Below, one piece after another: positions 25,285-34,287 of a stretch of 53,182 nt of DNA; positions within the stretch are counted from its first letter, which is position 1; every line of letters starts with the position of its first letter. Below the pieces are notes generated by a model, which saw only the letters and a list, made by a program, of their open reading frames with translations, had not been told where the DNA came from and did no database searches. The position numbers were made by a program, and so were the translations under genes. Source of the DNA: Phycisphaerae bacterium (GTDB lineage: Bacteria; Planctomycetota; Phycisphaerae; Phycisphaerales; UBA1924); assembly GCA_030426605.1 (NCBI GenBank), contig JAUHXM010000010.1, forward strand, positions 1-53,182. Reading direction: 5' to 3'.

Positions 25285-26508
25285 ATGCCGAACCGAACCG
25301 CCGCCCTGATGCTCACCCTCTTCACCGCCGCCGGGACGGCGAGCGCCGTCTTGTGCCCGCCGCCCGATATCGCACAGCCCGACGTGCAGGTCGCGGACGT
25401 CGCCAAAGAACGACCGGTCGTTGAAGTCGTCTTCGTGCTGGACACCACCGGCAGCATGTCCGGGCTGATCGAGGGCGCAAAGCAGACGATCTGGTCGATC
25501 GCGACAGAGATCGCGCGGGCCGAGCCCACGCCGATCGTCAAGATGGGGCTCGTCGGGTACCGCGACCGGACGGACGCGTACGTCGTGCAGTCGTTCGAGC
25601 TGACCGAAGACCTCGACGCGATGTATACGAGCCTGATGGGGTTCGAGGCGGCGGGCGGGGGCGACACGCCCGAGTCCGTGAATGAAGCGCTGCACACGGC
25701 GGTCACCGGGTTCGACTGGTCCGCCGACGGGACGTCGCTGCGGCTCGTGTATCTGGTGGGTGACGCGCCGCCGCACATGGACTATCAGGATGATGTGCCG
25801 TACCTCGACAGCTGCGCGCTCGCGTTGGAGCGCGGGTTGATCGTCAACGCGATCCAGTGCGGGTCGGCGAGCGACACGGAGGAGATCTGGCGCGAGATCG
25901 CGGCGCACGCGGAGGGGCGGTACGAGCGGATCTCGCAGTCGGGCGGGGTGGCGGTGATCGAAACGCCGTTCGACGATGAACTCGCGTCGTTGGGCGCTGA
26001 GCTCGGGGCGACGGCGCTGGCCTACGGCGTTCTGGAGAGCCAGCGTGCCCAGGCCGTGCGCCAGGAGTCGTCGATCGAACTGGGCACCGCGATGTCCGCG
26101 GCGCCCGCGGCGGACCGGGCGACGTACAACGTCTCCAAGGCCGGCGCCCGCAATGCCTACGGCGAACAGGACCTGATCCGTGACCTCGACGCCGGGACCG
26201 TCACCCTGGACACGCTGCCCGAAGCCGAGTTGCCCGAAGCCATGCAGGCGATGACCCCCGAGGAGCGCGACGCCCACATCGAGGGGCTGCGGGCCAGGCG
26301 GGCGGCGATCCAGTCGCGGATCGCCGAGTTGTCCGAACAGCGGGCTCGGTTCCAGCGTGAGAAGATGGCCGAGCGGCCGTCGAGCGGGTTCGACGCGCGC
26401 GTGATCGAGGCGCTGCGCGAACAAGCCGCGACGAAGGGGCTGAGCATCTCCGATGACGCGACGGAGCCCGACAACGCCAACGACACGTCCGACGAATCCG
26501 AGAGCTGA
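25285..26508 (+). CDS. exported von Willebrand factor A domain protein
   Basis: A 407-residue exported protein. The signal peptide (ALMLTLFTAAGTASA) leaves a mature N-terminus with a cysteine. The vWA domain (about 48-245) carries the metal-ion adhesion site in FVLDTTGSMSGLIEGA, with GGGDTPES as the second metal loop and YLVGDAPPHMDYQD as the third; all three are present. Residues about 330-390 form a charged helix that probably makes a coiled coil (EERDAHIEGLRARRAAIQSR). The end is acidic. It likely binds a protein partner through the metal site. The ATG at 25285 has aagggag upstream. Next is the VIT-vWA gene, 25 bases later. Confidence 0.75.
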   Translation: MPNRTAALMLTLFTAAGTASAVLCPPPDIAQPDVQVADVAKERPVVEVVFVLDTTGSMSGLIEGAKQTIWSIATEIARAEPTPIVKMGLVGYRDRTDAYVVQSFELTEDLDAMYTSLMGFEAAGGGDTPESVNEALHTAVTGFDWSADGTSLRLVYLVGDAPPHMDYQDDVPYLDSCALALERGLIVNAIQCGSASDTEEIWREIAAHAEGRYERISQSGGVAVIETPFDDELASLGAELGATALAYGVLESQRAQAVRQESSIELGTAMSAAPAADRATYNVSKAGARNAYGEQDLIRDLDAGTVTLDTLPEAELPEAMQAMTPEERDAHIEGLRARRAAIQSRIAELSEQRARFQREKMAERPSSGFDARVIEALREQAATKGLSISDDATEPDNANDTSDESES

Positions 26509-26533
26509 GACACCACGCACGAAGGAGCACAGC

Positions 26534-28876
26534 ATGATGACGAGACGCACACGCCGTCTGCCCGCCGCGTTGCTCGCAGGGCTCGCCGTTTCGATCGCGG
26601 GGGCGTCGCCCGCCGCGGCGCAGGAATCGGTCGCCCGTGAGGCGCCGATCCAGTTCCTGGTGCCGGCCCGCCCGGTGATCCAGCCGACGCACCAGGCTCC
26701 CGTGCGCATGAGCGCGGCGGAGGCGCACGTCACGATCAAGGACCGCGTCGCGATCACCGAGCTTGCGATCACGGTGACCAACCCGGGCGCGCAGATCGCC
26801 GAGACGCGGCTGCTGCTGCCCGTGCCCGATGGCAGCGCGATCAAGAGCTTCAAGCTCGACTCGCTCGGCGACGACTCGTCAGCGGTGCTCCTCCCGGCCG
26901 CCGAGGCGCGCCGGGTGTACGACGAGATTGTGCGCAAAATCGTGGACCCCGGGCTGCTCGAGTTCGCAGGGATGGGGCTCATCCGGTCCAGCGTGTTCCC
27001 GGTCGAGCCGGGCAAGACGCAGACGTTCCGCGTGGCGTACGAGCAGGTGCTCAGCGCGCACCGCGGGCGGGTGGACTACGTCCTGCCGCGGACCGAGGCG
27101 CTGGCGGCGACGGGCGTCGAGTGGTCCGTCACGATCGATATCGAGAGCAAGACGGGCCTTGGCCCGATCGTGTCGCCGAGCCACCCGATCGAGACGACGC
27201 GCGAGGGCAACACTGCACGCGTGCGCGTGCTCGCGCCGGACGATCCGGGCAGCGTCCGTTTGAGTGTGCTGCACAACGCGGGCGCGGGCGGGATGACGGT
27301 GCTCGCCTACCCGGACGCGCGCATCGCGGACGGGCAGGGCGGGTACTTCATGCTCGTCGCCGGTGCGCCGGACGCGTGGGCGAAGGCCGAGACCCCCAAG
27401 CGCGAGGTCACCCTCGTGATCGACCGTTCCGGCTCGATGCGTGGCGAGAAGATGGCGCAGGCCAAGGAAGCCGCGCTGCAGGTGCTGCAGGGTCTCGACG
27501 CGGGCGAGCGGTTCAACATCGTGGACTATGCGGGCACCGTCGAGCGGTTCGCCGAGCGTCCGCAGCCGAAGACGCCGGAGACGATGGAGCGGGCTCGTGA
27601 CTACATCAACGCGCTCGAGACCAACGGATCGACGAATCTGCACGACGCGCTCGTCGCTTCGCTCCGCCAGCCGACGGCGGACGGGTCGCTCCCGCTCGTG
27701 TTGTTCCTCACCGACGGCCGTGCAACCGACGGCGTGACGAGCGAGGTCGGCATCCGCGAGGCGGCGAGGGCGGCGAACACCCACGATCGCCGCGTCTTCA
27801 CGTTCGGCGTCGGGTTCGATGTCAACGCGCCGCTGCTGAGCGGGCTCTCCGAGGCCACACGGGCCGTGCCGACCTTCGTTCTCCCCAATGACTCGATCGA
27901 GGTGAAGGTCTCCGAGGTATTCGACCGGCTGGACGGGCCCGTGCTCGTGAACCCGGTGGCGACCGCGGTCCTGGAGGGCGCGATGCCGGTCGAGCGGCGC
28001 GCGGTCGTCCGCGATCTGCAGCCGCGCCGGCTGGCGGACCTGTACCGTGGCGAGCAGACGATCGTGCTCGGGCGGTACGCGACGAACAAGCCGATCCAGT
28101 TCGAGCTGAGCGGGTTCGTCTCGACCGAGCCCGGCGCCGAGGGGCGGCTGATGCAGGTGACCTTCGATCCTGCCGAGGCGACGGTCGCCAACAGCTTCGT
28201 GCCGCGTCTGTGGGCGCAGCGGCGCATCGGTGATCTCATCGCATCCATCCGCCAGGCCGGCGCCGAGGGGAAGCAGCCCGAGCAGGAGCTGGTCGATGAG
28301 ATCGTCCGCCTGAGCACCGAGCACGGCATCCTGACGGAGTACACCTCGTTCCTCGCGGCGGACGAGCGGCAGATCGCGGCCGGCGCGCCCGTCGAGGCGT
28401 GGGAGTCCCGGATTGGCACCGAGGAATCGATGATGCGTCTCCAGATCGAGCTCGCGGACCAGGCCGTCGAGACGCGCGAGGGCGCGGCCGCGGTCGCGCA
28501 GGACCGCAACAACGCGCCGCGGCGGTCGTCCACGCACGTTCAGCAGAACCGCTACCAGTACGCCGACACGGATGGGAACGGCTCGGCGGCGAGCCCGTTC
28601 GGCGGGGGGAATGCGCTCGCCGAACGCGAGATCAGCACCGTCCAGCGCGTCGCCGACCAGACGCTCTTCCAGCGCGGCCCGAGCCGGTGGGTCGATGCCC
28701 GGGCGCTCAGCCGAGAGACGGAGGAGCCCGAGGTCACGGTTGAGTTCGGGTCGGATGCCTACTTCGATCTGGTGACGGATTTAGCGGCCCAGAACCGTCA
28801 GGGTCTGATTGCGAACCGCGGTGAGATCCTGCTGATGAACCGCGGGCAGCTGGTGCTGGTCCGCAACCCGTCCTGA
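26534..28876 (+). CDS. exported VIT and vWA domain protein
   Basis: A 780-residue exported protein of the inter-alpha-trypsin-inhibitor heavy chain type. A signal peptide (ALLAGLAVSIAGASPAAA) is followed by a VIT domain (about 50-190; ARRVYDEIVRKIVDPGLLEF is characteristic), then a vWA domain with an intact metal site starting at Asp297 (VIDRSGSMRGEKM), NGSTNLHDAL and LFLTDGRATDG. A beta-sandwich and a helical C-terminus follow (LRLQIELADQAVETREG type). A DTDGNGS stretch near residue 676 resembles a calcium loop. The ATG at 26534 has gaaggag 7 bases upstream. These proteins are often surface-bound, and a partner-binding role is inferred from domains only. Confidence 0.8.
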   Translation: MMTRRTRRLPAALLAGLAVSIAGASPAAAQESVAREAPIQFLVPARPVIQPTHQAPVRMSAAEAHVTIKDRVAITELAITVTNPGAQIAETRLLLPVPDGSAIKSFKLDSLGDDSSAVLLPAAEARRVYDEIVRKIVDPGLLEFAGMGLIRSSVFPVEPGKTQTFRVAYEQVLSAHRGRVDYVLPRTEALAATGVEWSVTIDIESKTGLGPIVSPSHPIETTREGNTARVRVLAPDDPGSVRLSVLHNAGAGGMTVLAYPDARIADGQGGYFMLVAGAPDAWAKAETPKREVTLVIDRSGSMRGEKMAQAKEAALQVLQGLDAGERFNIVDYAGTVERFAERPQPKTPETMERARDYINALETNGSTNLHDALVASLRQPTADGSLPLVLFLTDGRATDGVTSEVGIREAARAANTHDRRVFTFGVGFDVNAPLLSGLSEATRAVPTFVLPNDSIEVKVSEVFDRLDGPVLVNPVATAVLEGAMPVERRAVVRDLQPRRLADLYRGEQTIVLGRYATNKPIQFELSGFVSTEPGAEGRLMQVTFDPAEATVANSFVPRLWAQRRIGDLIASIRQAGAEGKQPEQELVDEIVRLSTEHGILTEYTSFLAADERQIAAGAPVEAWESRIGTEESMMRLQIELADQAVETREGAAAVAQDRNNAPRRSSTHVQQNRYQYADTDGNGSAASPFGGGNALAEREISTVQRVADQTLFQRGPSRWVDARALSRETEEPEVTVEFGSDAYFDLVTDLAAQNRQGLIANRGEILLMNRGQLVLVRNPS

Positions 28877-28971
28877 TGGCACCCCCTCTTCCGGGTCGAT
28901 GAGTTCGATCCGGTACCCTCACGCCGGGGCGGCCCGCAGCCGCCGCCGGCGATTCGAAAGGAGTTCACTCG

Positions 28972-30480
28972 ATGAACCGCACCCGCCTGATCGCGCTGAC
29001 CACCCTCGCCGGATTGCTGACCGCTCCAGCCCTCGCGGCGGACGGCACCGCGTTGACCATTTACTCGACCGCCACACCCGGCGCCGTCCCGCCCGAGCTC
29101 TACCGCCCGACGGCGGGGCAGGGGTACAACCCGTACTCGTACCAACAGATCCCCGGGTACGCCGTCATCAAGCAGGAACGCGACCTGGACATCACGGGCC
29201 CGCTGGGCACCTACGAGTTCACGGACGTCGCGGCACTGCTCGACCCGACGACCGTGCGGTTCGAATCGCTCACGGACCCGGACGGCACCAAGGTGCTCGA
29301 GCAGGACTACCGGTTCGATTTGCTGAGCATGGACAAGATGCTCGAGCGCTACATCGGGCAGGAGATCATCTTCGGCGGGCGCAGCATGAAGCTGCTCTCG
29401 ATCGCCGGCGGCGGCATGCTGCTGCAGGACCCGGAGGGCCCGATCAACTTCCAGCAGGGGTACCACGGCGTGCAGTTCCCCGAGCTCGCCGAGGGGCTGG
29501 TGCTTGAGCCGACGCTCGTCTGGAAGCTCGCGGCCAACACCGGCGGTACGCACGCGACGCGCATCAGCTATCAGGCCACCGGCATCACCTGGTGGGCGGA
29601 TTACAACATCGTCTGGAACGAGGGCGCCGACGCGAACTCGGGCACGGTCGATGTCGGCGCGTGGGTGAGCATCCTCAACCAGTCCGGCGGGACGTACGAG
29701 GACGCGAAGCTCAAGCTCGTCGCGGGTGATGTGCACCGGGCCCAGCCGGGTCGGGGCGGTGGACGCAACGAGATGATGTACGCCCGCGCCGCGATCGCCG
29801 AGGATTCGATGAAGGGCTTCGAGGAGAAGTCGTTCTTCGAGTACCACCTCTACACGCTCGGCCGCCCGACGACGATCCCGGACCGGTCCACCAAGCAGCT
29901 CGAACTCTTCGCGCCCGCGAACGGCATCCCCGCCGACAAGGTGATGGTCTACGACGGCACGGCCCAGGTCCCCTGGTGGCACTACTCCAGCGCGATCACG
30001 GACCGAAACTTCGGCGTGAACTCGAACAGCAAGGTCGAGGTCTTCGTCCGGTTCGACAACACCGAGGAGCACGGGCTGGGCGTGCCCATGCCCTCGGGGC
30101 GCATCCGCGTGAGCAAGCTGGACGAGGCGGACGGATCGCTGGAGTTCATCGGCGAGGACGTCATCGACCACACGCCGCGCGAAGAAGAGATCATGATCAA
30201 GCTCGGCAACGCGTTCGACGTGGTCGGCGAGCGCGTGCAGACCGATTTCCGAATCGGCAAGAACTGGATGACCGAGACGATCGAGGTGACCCTCCGCAAC
30301 CGCAAAGACGCGCCGGTGGAGGTGATCGTCGCCGAGCACATGTACCGCTGGGCGAACTGGAGCTTCCAGGCCCACTCGGACGATTTCGAGAAGATCGATG
30401 CCCGGACGGTGCACTTCCCCGTGACGCTCGAGCCCGACGAGGAGCGGGTCGTGTCGTACACGGTGCACTACACCTGGTAA
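28972..30480 (+). CDS. exported DUF4139 domain protein
   Basis: A 502-residue exported protein with a signal peptide (LIALTTLAGLLTAPALA). The middle and C-terminal parts match DUF4139-type beta-sandwich proteins: ISYQATGITWWADYNIVWNE, GAWVSILNQSGGTYEDAKLKLVAGDV and TFRIGKNW-like text (FRIGKNWMTETIEVTLRNRK) near the end. The first 130 residues contain a tyrosine/proline-rich stretch (YRPTAGQGYNPYSYQQIPGY). DUF4139 has no established activity; related proteins in eukaryotes (mucoidy inhibitor A-like) are often linked to the cell envelope. It lies 95 bases after the VIT-vWA gene, with aaggag before the start, and shares a transcript orientation with the two-component genes downstream. Confidence 0.75.
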   Translation: MNRTRLIALTTLAGLLTAPALAADGTALTIYSTATPGAVPPELYRPTAGQGYNPYSYQQIPGYAVIKQERDLDITGPLGTYEFTDVAALLDPTTVRFESLTDPDGTKVLEQDYRFDLLSMDKMLERYIGQEIIFGGRSMKLLSIAGGGMLLQDPEGPINFQQGYHGVQFPELAEGLVLEPTLVWKLAANTGGTHATRISYQATGITWWADYNIVWNEGADANSGTVDVGAWVSILNQSGGTYEDAKLKLVAGDVHRAQPGRGGGRNEMMYARAAIAEDSMKGFEEKSFFEYHLYTLGRPTTIPDRSTKQLELFAPANGIPADKVMVYDGTAQVPWWHYSSAITDRNFGVNSNSKVEVFVRFDNTEEHGLGVPMPSGRIRVSKLDEADGSLEFIGEDVIDHTPREEEIMIKLGNAFDVVGERVQTDFRIGKNWMTETIEVTLRNRKDAPVEVIVAEHMYRWANWSFQAHSDDFEKIDARTVHFPVTLEPDEERVVSYTVHYTW

Positions 30481-30494
30481 GAGGAGCCGTCCGC

Positions 30495-31199
30495 GTGGCA
30501 CTGGGAACCATCGTACTGGTCGAGGACGACGACGCCATCCGGCGCGGCGTCGTCGATGCGCTGAAGTACACCGGGTACACCGTGCACGAAGCCGCGGACG
30601 GCGACGCTGGTCTCACGTTGTGTCTCTCGGTGGACGCCGACATCGTGCTGCTCGACATCATGATGCCCAAACGCGACGGCCTGGAGGTGCTCGCCGAGCT
30701 GCGCAAGGCGCGGCCGAGCATGCCCGTGATCTTCCTTACCGCCCGCGGTGAGGAGGCGGACCGCGTCGCGGGCCTGCGGCTGGGGGCGGACGATTACGTC
30801 GTCAAGCCCTTCGGCGTGGAGGAGCTGATCGCGCGGGTCGAGGCGGTCCTCCGCCGCAGCGCCGAGCGACCGAGCGCGATGCCCACGCTCGAGATCGCGG
30901 GGCGGACGATCGACTTCGAGCGCCGCGAAGCGCGCCTGACGGATGGGACCGTCCGGGCGCTCACGGCGCGCGAGACCGAGGTCATGCAGTTCCTGGCGGC
31001 CAACCGGGGCAGGGCGGTCTCGCGCGAAGAGCTCCTCCAGAAAGTCTGGGGGTTCGACCCGCGCGGCACGCACACGCGGACGGTGGACATGACCATCGCC
31101 CGCCTTCGCGAGCATCTGGGCGACGACCCGACCACGCCCAGCGTCATCCGGACGGTGCGCGGCAAGGGGTATGCGCTGGCGAGCGCGGGCGAGGCGTGA
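30495..31199 (+). CDS. OmpR/PhoB-family response regulator
   Basis: A 234-residue two-component regulator with a receiver domain (1-118) and winged-helix DNA-binding domain (about 130-230). Receiver residues are complete: acidic pair in VLVEDDD, phospho-acceptor Asp54 in VLLDIMMPKRDG, Thr in FLTARGEE and Lys in DDYVVKPFG. The output domain has LTARETEVMQFLAANRGRAV, VWGFDPRGTHTRTVDMTIARLREHLG and VRGKGYAL. This class binds 11-bp direct repeats, as found at 25160-25231 upstream of the first gene in the run. It starts with GTG at 30495 and gaggag at 30481-30486. Its stop overlaps the kinase start (GTGA). Confidence 0.9.
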   Translation: MALGTIVLVEDDDAIRRGVVDALKYTGYTVHEAADGDAGLTLCLSVDADIVLLDIMMPKRDGLEVLAELRKARPSMPVIFLTARGEEADRVAGLRLGADDYVVKPFGVEELIARVEAVLRRSAERPSAMPTLEIAGRTIDFERREARLTDGTVRALTARETEVMQFLAANRGRAVSREELLQKVWGFDPRGTHTRTVDMTIARLREHLGDDPTTPSVIRTVRGKGYALASAGEA

Positions 31200-33190
31200 A
31201 CCCGCGCCGGCGCATCACGTGGTTCGTGTACGCCGTCTGCGTCGCGCTGCTTGTGCACGGGCTCGGATGGGTGTCGTGGCAGGTGATCCGGCTGGAGCGC
31301 GCGGAGGTGCGCGCCCGGGCGGAGAACGACCGACGCGATGCGGAACGCTTGGCGCTGTGGCGGATGGACTCGCTCGTCGCCCCGCTGATCGCGCGGGAAT
31401 CGGCGAGGCCCTACCTCCAATACCGACCGTTCATCCCCGCGGGCCGCACGCACGACGACGCGTGGCAGCCCGCTCCCGACGGGACGCCGCTGGTCCCGTC
31501 GCCGCTGTTGACGGAGCCACGTCAGCCGGGCGACGTCTCGGGCGATTTGGTGCGTCTGCACTTCCTGATCGACCCGGACGGCATCGTCACATCGCCCGAG
31601 GCCCCCTCGGACGATGTCGTCGGGGCCGCTGGCGTGCCCGCGATTGACTATGAGCGCGTGGACGCATCCAAAGCGGCGCTGGCGGAACTCACCCGGGTCA
31701 TCGGTGACCTCGACGCGACCGGGCGGTTGGCGTCGTCGCGGCGTCCGAGCAGGACGAGCGTCCGGATGTCCGGGCCGTCGTCCGAACTGCGGCAGTCTGT
31801 GCAAGAGCTCGACGCGCGGAACATGGCGGCCGAGCGGGCGTTCAATTCGCAACTCGGTGCGTCCAAGTCGGGTTACTCGTACGGCCGAGAGCAGGCGCGG
31901 GCCGACTCGGACGATGCCCCGATGCTCGCCGAGCGCGCCGAGGAGGAAGGGGCCGGGCTCGACGGTGTCACGGCCGGGGCGCCGGTCGAGGCGCTCGCGG
32001 ACCAGATGACAGAATCGATCGCGGCGGATATCTCCTCGCTCGCGTTCAACGAATCACGCCTGGACTCGGGTCCGGTCCGGGTCGCGCCGTTCGAGCCCGC
32101 GTGGATCGGCAGCGGGCGCGAGCTTGTTTTTGTTCGACAGGTCCTCGTGCACGGCGTCGCGTACCGCCAGGGCGTGTGGATCGATTGGCCGGAGCTTGAG
32201 CGCCAGCTGATCGATGCCCAGCGGGATTTGTTCCCCGGTGCCCAGCTCGAGCCGATCCTGCCCGACGAAGCGCCGGAGGATTACGAGGACGCCGCCCGCC
32301 GGCTCGCGATCGTGCCCGCGCGGTTCGAGCCGGGCGACTGGCCCACGCCCACCGCGCCCGTGATGACGCCGGCTCGCTGGTCGCTCGTACTCACCTGGAT
32401 CGCCGTTCTGGCGGCGGCGGTCGCGATCGGTGTCGTGCTGCAGACGTCGATCTCGCTGTCCGAGCGGCGCGGGCGGTTCGTCAGCGCCGTGACGCACGAG
32501 CTCCGCACGCCGCTCACGACGTTCCGGCTGTACGCGGGCATGCTTGCAGATGGCATGGTCTCGGACGAGACGGCCCGCGCGGAATACCTGGACACCCTCA
32601 AGCGCGAGTCCGGGAGGCTGTCGGGCATCGTCGAGAACGTGCTCGAGTACGCGCGTCTGAGCCGGCGCGCGACCGGGCAGCCCCAGCGCGTCGGTCCTGT
32701 CAGCCCGGACGAGTTGCTCGTGCGCGTTCGCCCGATGCTCTCGAGGCGGGCCGAGCAAGGCGGGATGGACCTCATCGTCTCGGCCGACCTGGACGACGCG
32801 GGCGATCGCGTGGTGCACGTCGATCCGCAGTCCGTCGAGCGGATCCTTTCAAACCTGGTGGACAACGCCTGTCGATACGCCGCCCCGGAGGAGGACACCG
32901 AGCACGCCGAGACGCGCATCCACCTGGACGTGGGCGTGCGCGGCGGCGACATCGAGTTCCTCGTCGCCGACTACGGGCCCGGGGTCGCGCCGTCCGAGCG
33001 GGCCCAAATCTTCGGGGAATTCCGTCGCGGCGGTGCCGGCGCTCGGGCGGATCGCTCCGGGCTCGGGCTCGGTCTCGCACTGAGCCGGGGGTTGGCCCGC
33101 GAGGCGGGCGGGGAACTCAGCCTCGTCCGCCGGCGTGGGCACGGTGCGGAGTTCCTGCTCACGATTCCGCTGAGCGACGCGCCAGGGTGA
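31196..33190 (+). CDS. membrane sensor histidine kinase
   Basis: A 664-residue kinase paired with the response regulator just upstream. One membrane helix at about 6-30 and another at about 396-420 flank a periplasmic sensor region of about 360 residues, unusually large for this type. The sensor has no domain that I recognise; it has Pro-rich and charged parts (QPAPDGTPLVPSPLLTEPRQ) and a Glu-rich stretch. The kinase core follows the second helix: H-box VTHELRTPLTTFRLY with His434, N-box NLVDNACRYA, G1 VADYGPGV and G2 GLGLGLALSRGLA. The GTG start overlaps the regulator's stop. The large sensor may read the exported vWA/VIT proteins; this is an inference from order alone. Confidence 0.85.
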   Translation: MNPRRRITWFVYAVCVALLVHGLGWVSWQVIRLERAEVRARAENDRRDAERLALWRMDSLVAPLIARESARPYLQYRPFIPAGRTHDDAWQPAPDGTPLVPSPLLTEPRQPGDVSGDLVRLHFLIDPDGIVTSPEAPSDDVVGAAGVPAIDYERVDASKAALAELTRVIGDLDATGRLASSRRPSRTSVRMSGPSSELRQSVQELDARNMAAERAFNSQLGASKSGYSYGREQARADSDDAPMLAERAEEEGAGLDGVTAGAPVEALADQMTESIAADISSLAFNESRLDSGPVRVAPFEPAWIGSGRELVFVRQVLVHGVAYRQGVWIDWPELERQLIDAQRDLFPGAQLEPILPDEAPEDYEDAARRLAIVPARFEPGDWPTPTAPVMTPARWSLVLTWIAVLAAAVAIGVVLQTSISLSERRGRFVSAVTHELRTPLTTFRLYAGMLADGMVSDETARAEYLDTLKRESGRLSGIVENVLEYARLSRRATGQPQRVGPVSPDELLVRVRPMLSRRAEQGGMDLIVSADLDDAGDRVVHVDPQSVERILSNLVDNACRYAAPEEDTEHAETRIHLDVGVRGGDIEFLVADYGPGVAPSERAQIFGEFRRGGAGARADRSGLGLGLALSRGLAREAGGELSLVRRRGHGAEFLLTIPLSDAPG

Positions 33191-33265
33191 TCGGCGTCAG
33201 GTTCGGAATATGAACGGCATCGCCTGCCACCGGTCCCTGTTCCGGGCGGTGGTGGTCGTTTGTGC

Positions 33266-33295
33266 TTGACCAGAATCGCGTAACAGTTACAGTAT
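33266..33295 (+). promoter_or_regulatory. candidate promoter with palindromic site for the PEP-CTERM-like gene
   Basis: ttgacc at 33266-33271 and tacagt at 33288-33293 are separated by 16 bases, a good sigma-70 spacing. Between them lies the 11-base palindrome gtaacagttac (33280-33290), which overlaps the -10 region and could be an operator. A close relative, gtaacagttgcag, is found upstream of the di-heme gene at 48448-48460. Confidence 0.5.
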
Positions 33296-33387
33296 CCCCT
33301 TGTGAACCCATAGGATCGCTGAACTGAGAGGGAGATCAGCCGGAAACGTTCCGGAGTCGCGATCCCATTTCTGAGAGGGAGAATCCC

Positions 33388-34029
33388 ATGCAACGTACTA
33401 TCAGCGTGATTGCAGTCGCGGCGTTCGCGGGCTCGGCGTACGCCGTCGTCGTCAACGGCGGGTTCGAAGCCGGGACCGGTCCGGACGCGGATAACTGGAA
33501 CCAACTCGAGATCTTCGGCGGCACCCAGGGTGCGAATTCCATCGTCGATCGGACCACCGCCAACGTCCACACCGGGCAGTGGGCGATGAACTTCGAGGTC
33601 ACCGGGGCTCCGGACTACGGTCCCGTCGCCGAGATTCAGCAGGTCACCTCGGTTGGCTCGGTCGTCGCGGGCCAGGCGTACGACTTCTCGTTCTGGGCCG
33701 CGGGGACCCCGGGCCCGGGTTCGGTGGGGTTCTACGAAGTTCTCTGGTTCGACGCCGACGGCAGCAACGGTGGGGGCCCGCAGGGCAGCGCCACCGGGCT
33801 GCAGAACATCGGCTACGGAGCCGCCTACGCCCAGTTCGGCATGACGGGCCTGATCGCCCCGACCGGGGCGGACTCGGTGCTCGTGCAGATCCGCCTGGTC
33901 ACGGGGGCGTTCGATGGTGCGGCTGGTCAGATGAGCGTTGACGATGTCACGTTCGCGGCCGTCCCGGCACCCGCGACCGCCGGTCTGCTGGCCCTCGGCG
34001 GGATCGCCGCCGTTCGCCGTCGCCGCTGA
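33388..34029 (+). CDS. exported protein with PEP-CTERM-like sorting tail
   Basis: A 213-residue exported protein. The signal peptide (ISVIAVAAFAGSAYA) is followed by a beta-sandwich resembling carbohydrate-binding modules (VVNGGFEAGTGPDADNW, GQWAMNFEV, MSVDDVTFAA), of the 'NGGFE...WxxxDDV' type. The end, VPAPATAGLLALGGIAAVRR plus Arg, is a planctomycete variant of PEP-CTERM tails, in which Pro-x-Pro is followed by a hydrophobic helix and an Arg cluster; such tails are cut by exosortase-like enzymes. The ATG at 33388 has gagggag at 33374-33380. A 12-base direct repeat, ctgagagggaga (33324 and 33371), spans the leader. The ligand is unknown. Confidence 0.8.
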   Translation: MQRTISVIAVAAFAGSAYAVVVNGGFEAGTGPDADNWNQLEIFGGTQGANSIVDRTTANVHTGQWAMNFEVTGAPDYGPVAEIQQVTSVGSVVAGQAYDFSFWAAGTPGPGSVGFYEVLWFDADGSNGGGPQGSATGLQNIGYGAAYAQFGMTGLIAPTGADSVLVQIRLVTGAFDGAAGQMSVDDVTFAAVPAPATAGLLALGGIAAVRRRR

Positions 34030-34213
34030 TCGGGTCGGGCACCCTCGACACCGGGCGGCCACGCCCGGTCTCGATGTGATCCCTCTCACCTCAAGCATCG
34101 CCCGGGAGCGGTCCCAATCTGGGCTCGCACCCGGGCGATCGCTTCGTGAGGACTGCGGGAGACAGCGGGCGATCAGGGCGTATACTCCCCACCCGCGGGG
34201 CCATCCCGCGTGC

Positions 34214-34287
<74 letters not shown>

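Noticed and set aside
22552-27015. A 1487-residue open frame on the minus strand
   Set aside because: It is antisense to ggt, the MFS gene and the vWA/VIT genes. Its sequence is Arg/Pro/His-rich and low-complexity, a GC-rich shadow, while the plus-strand genes have clear families.
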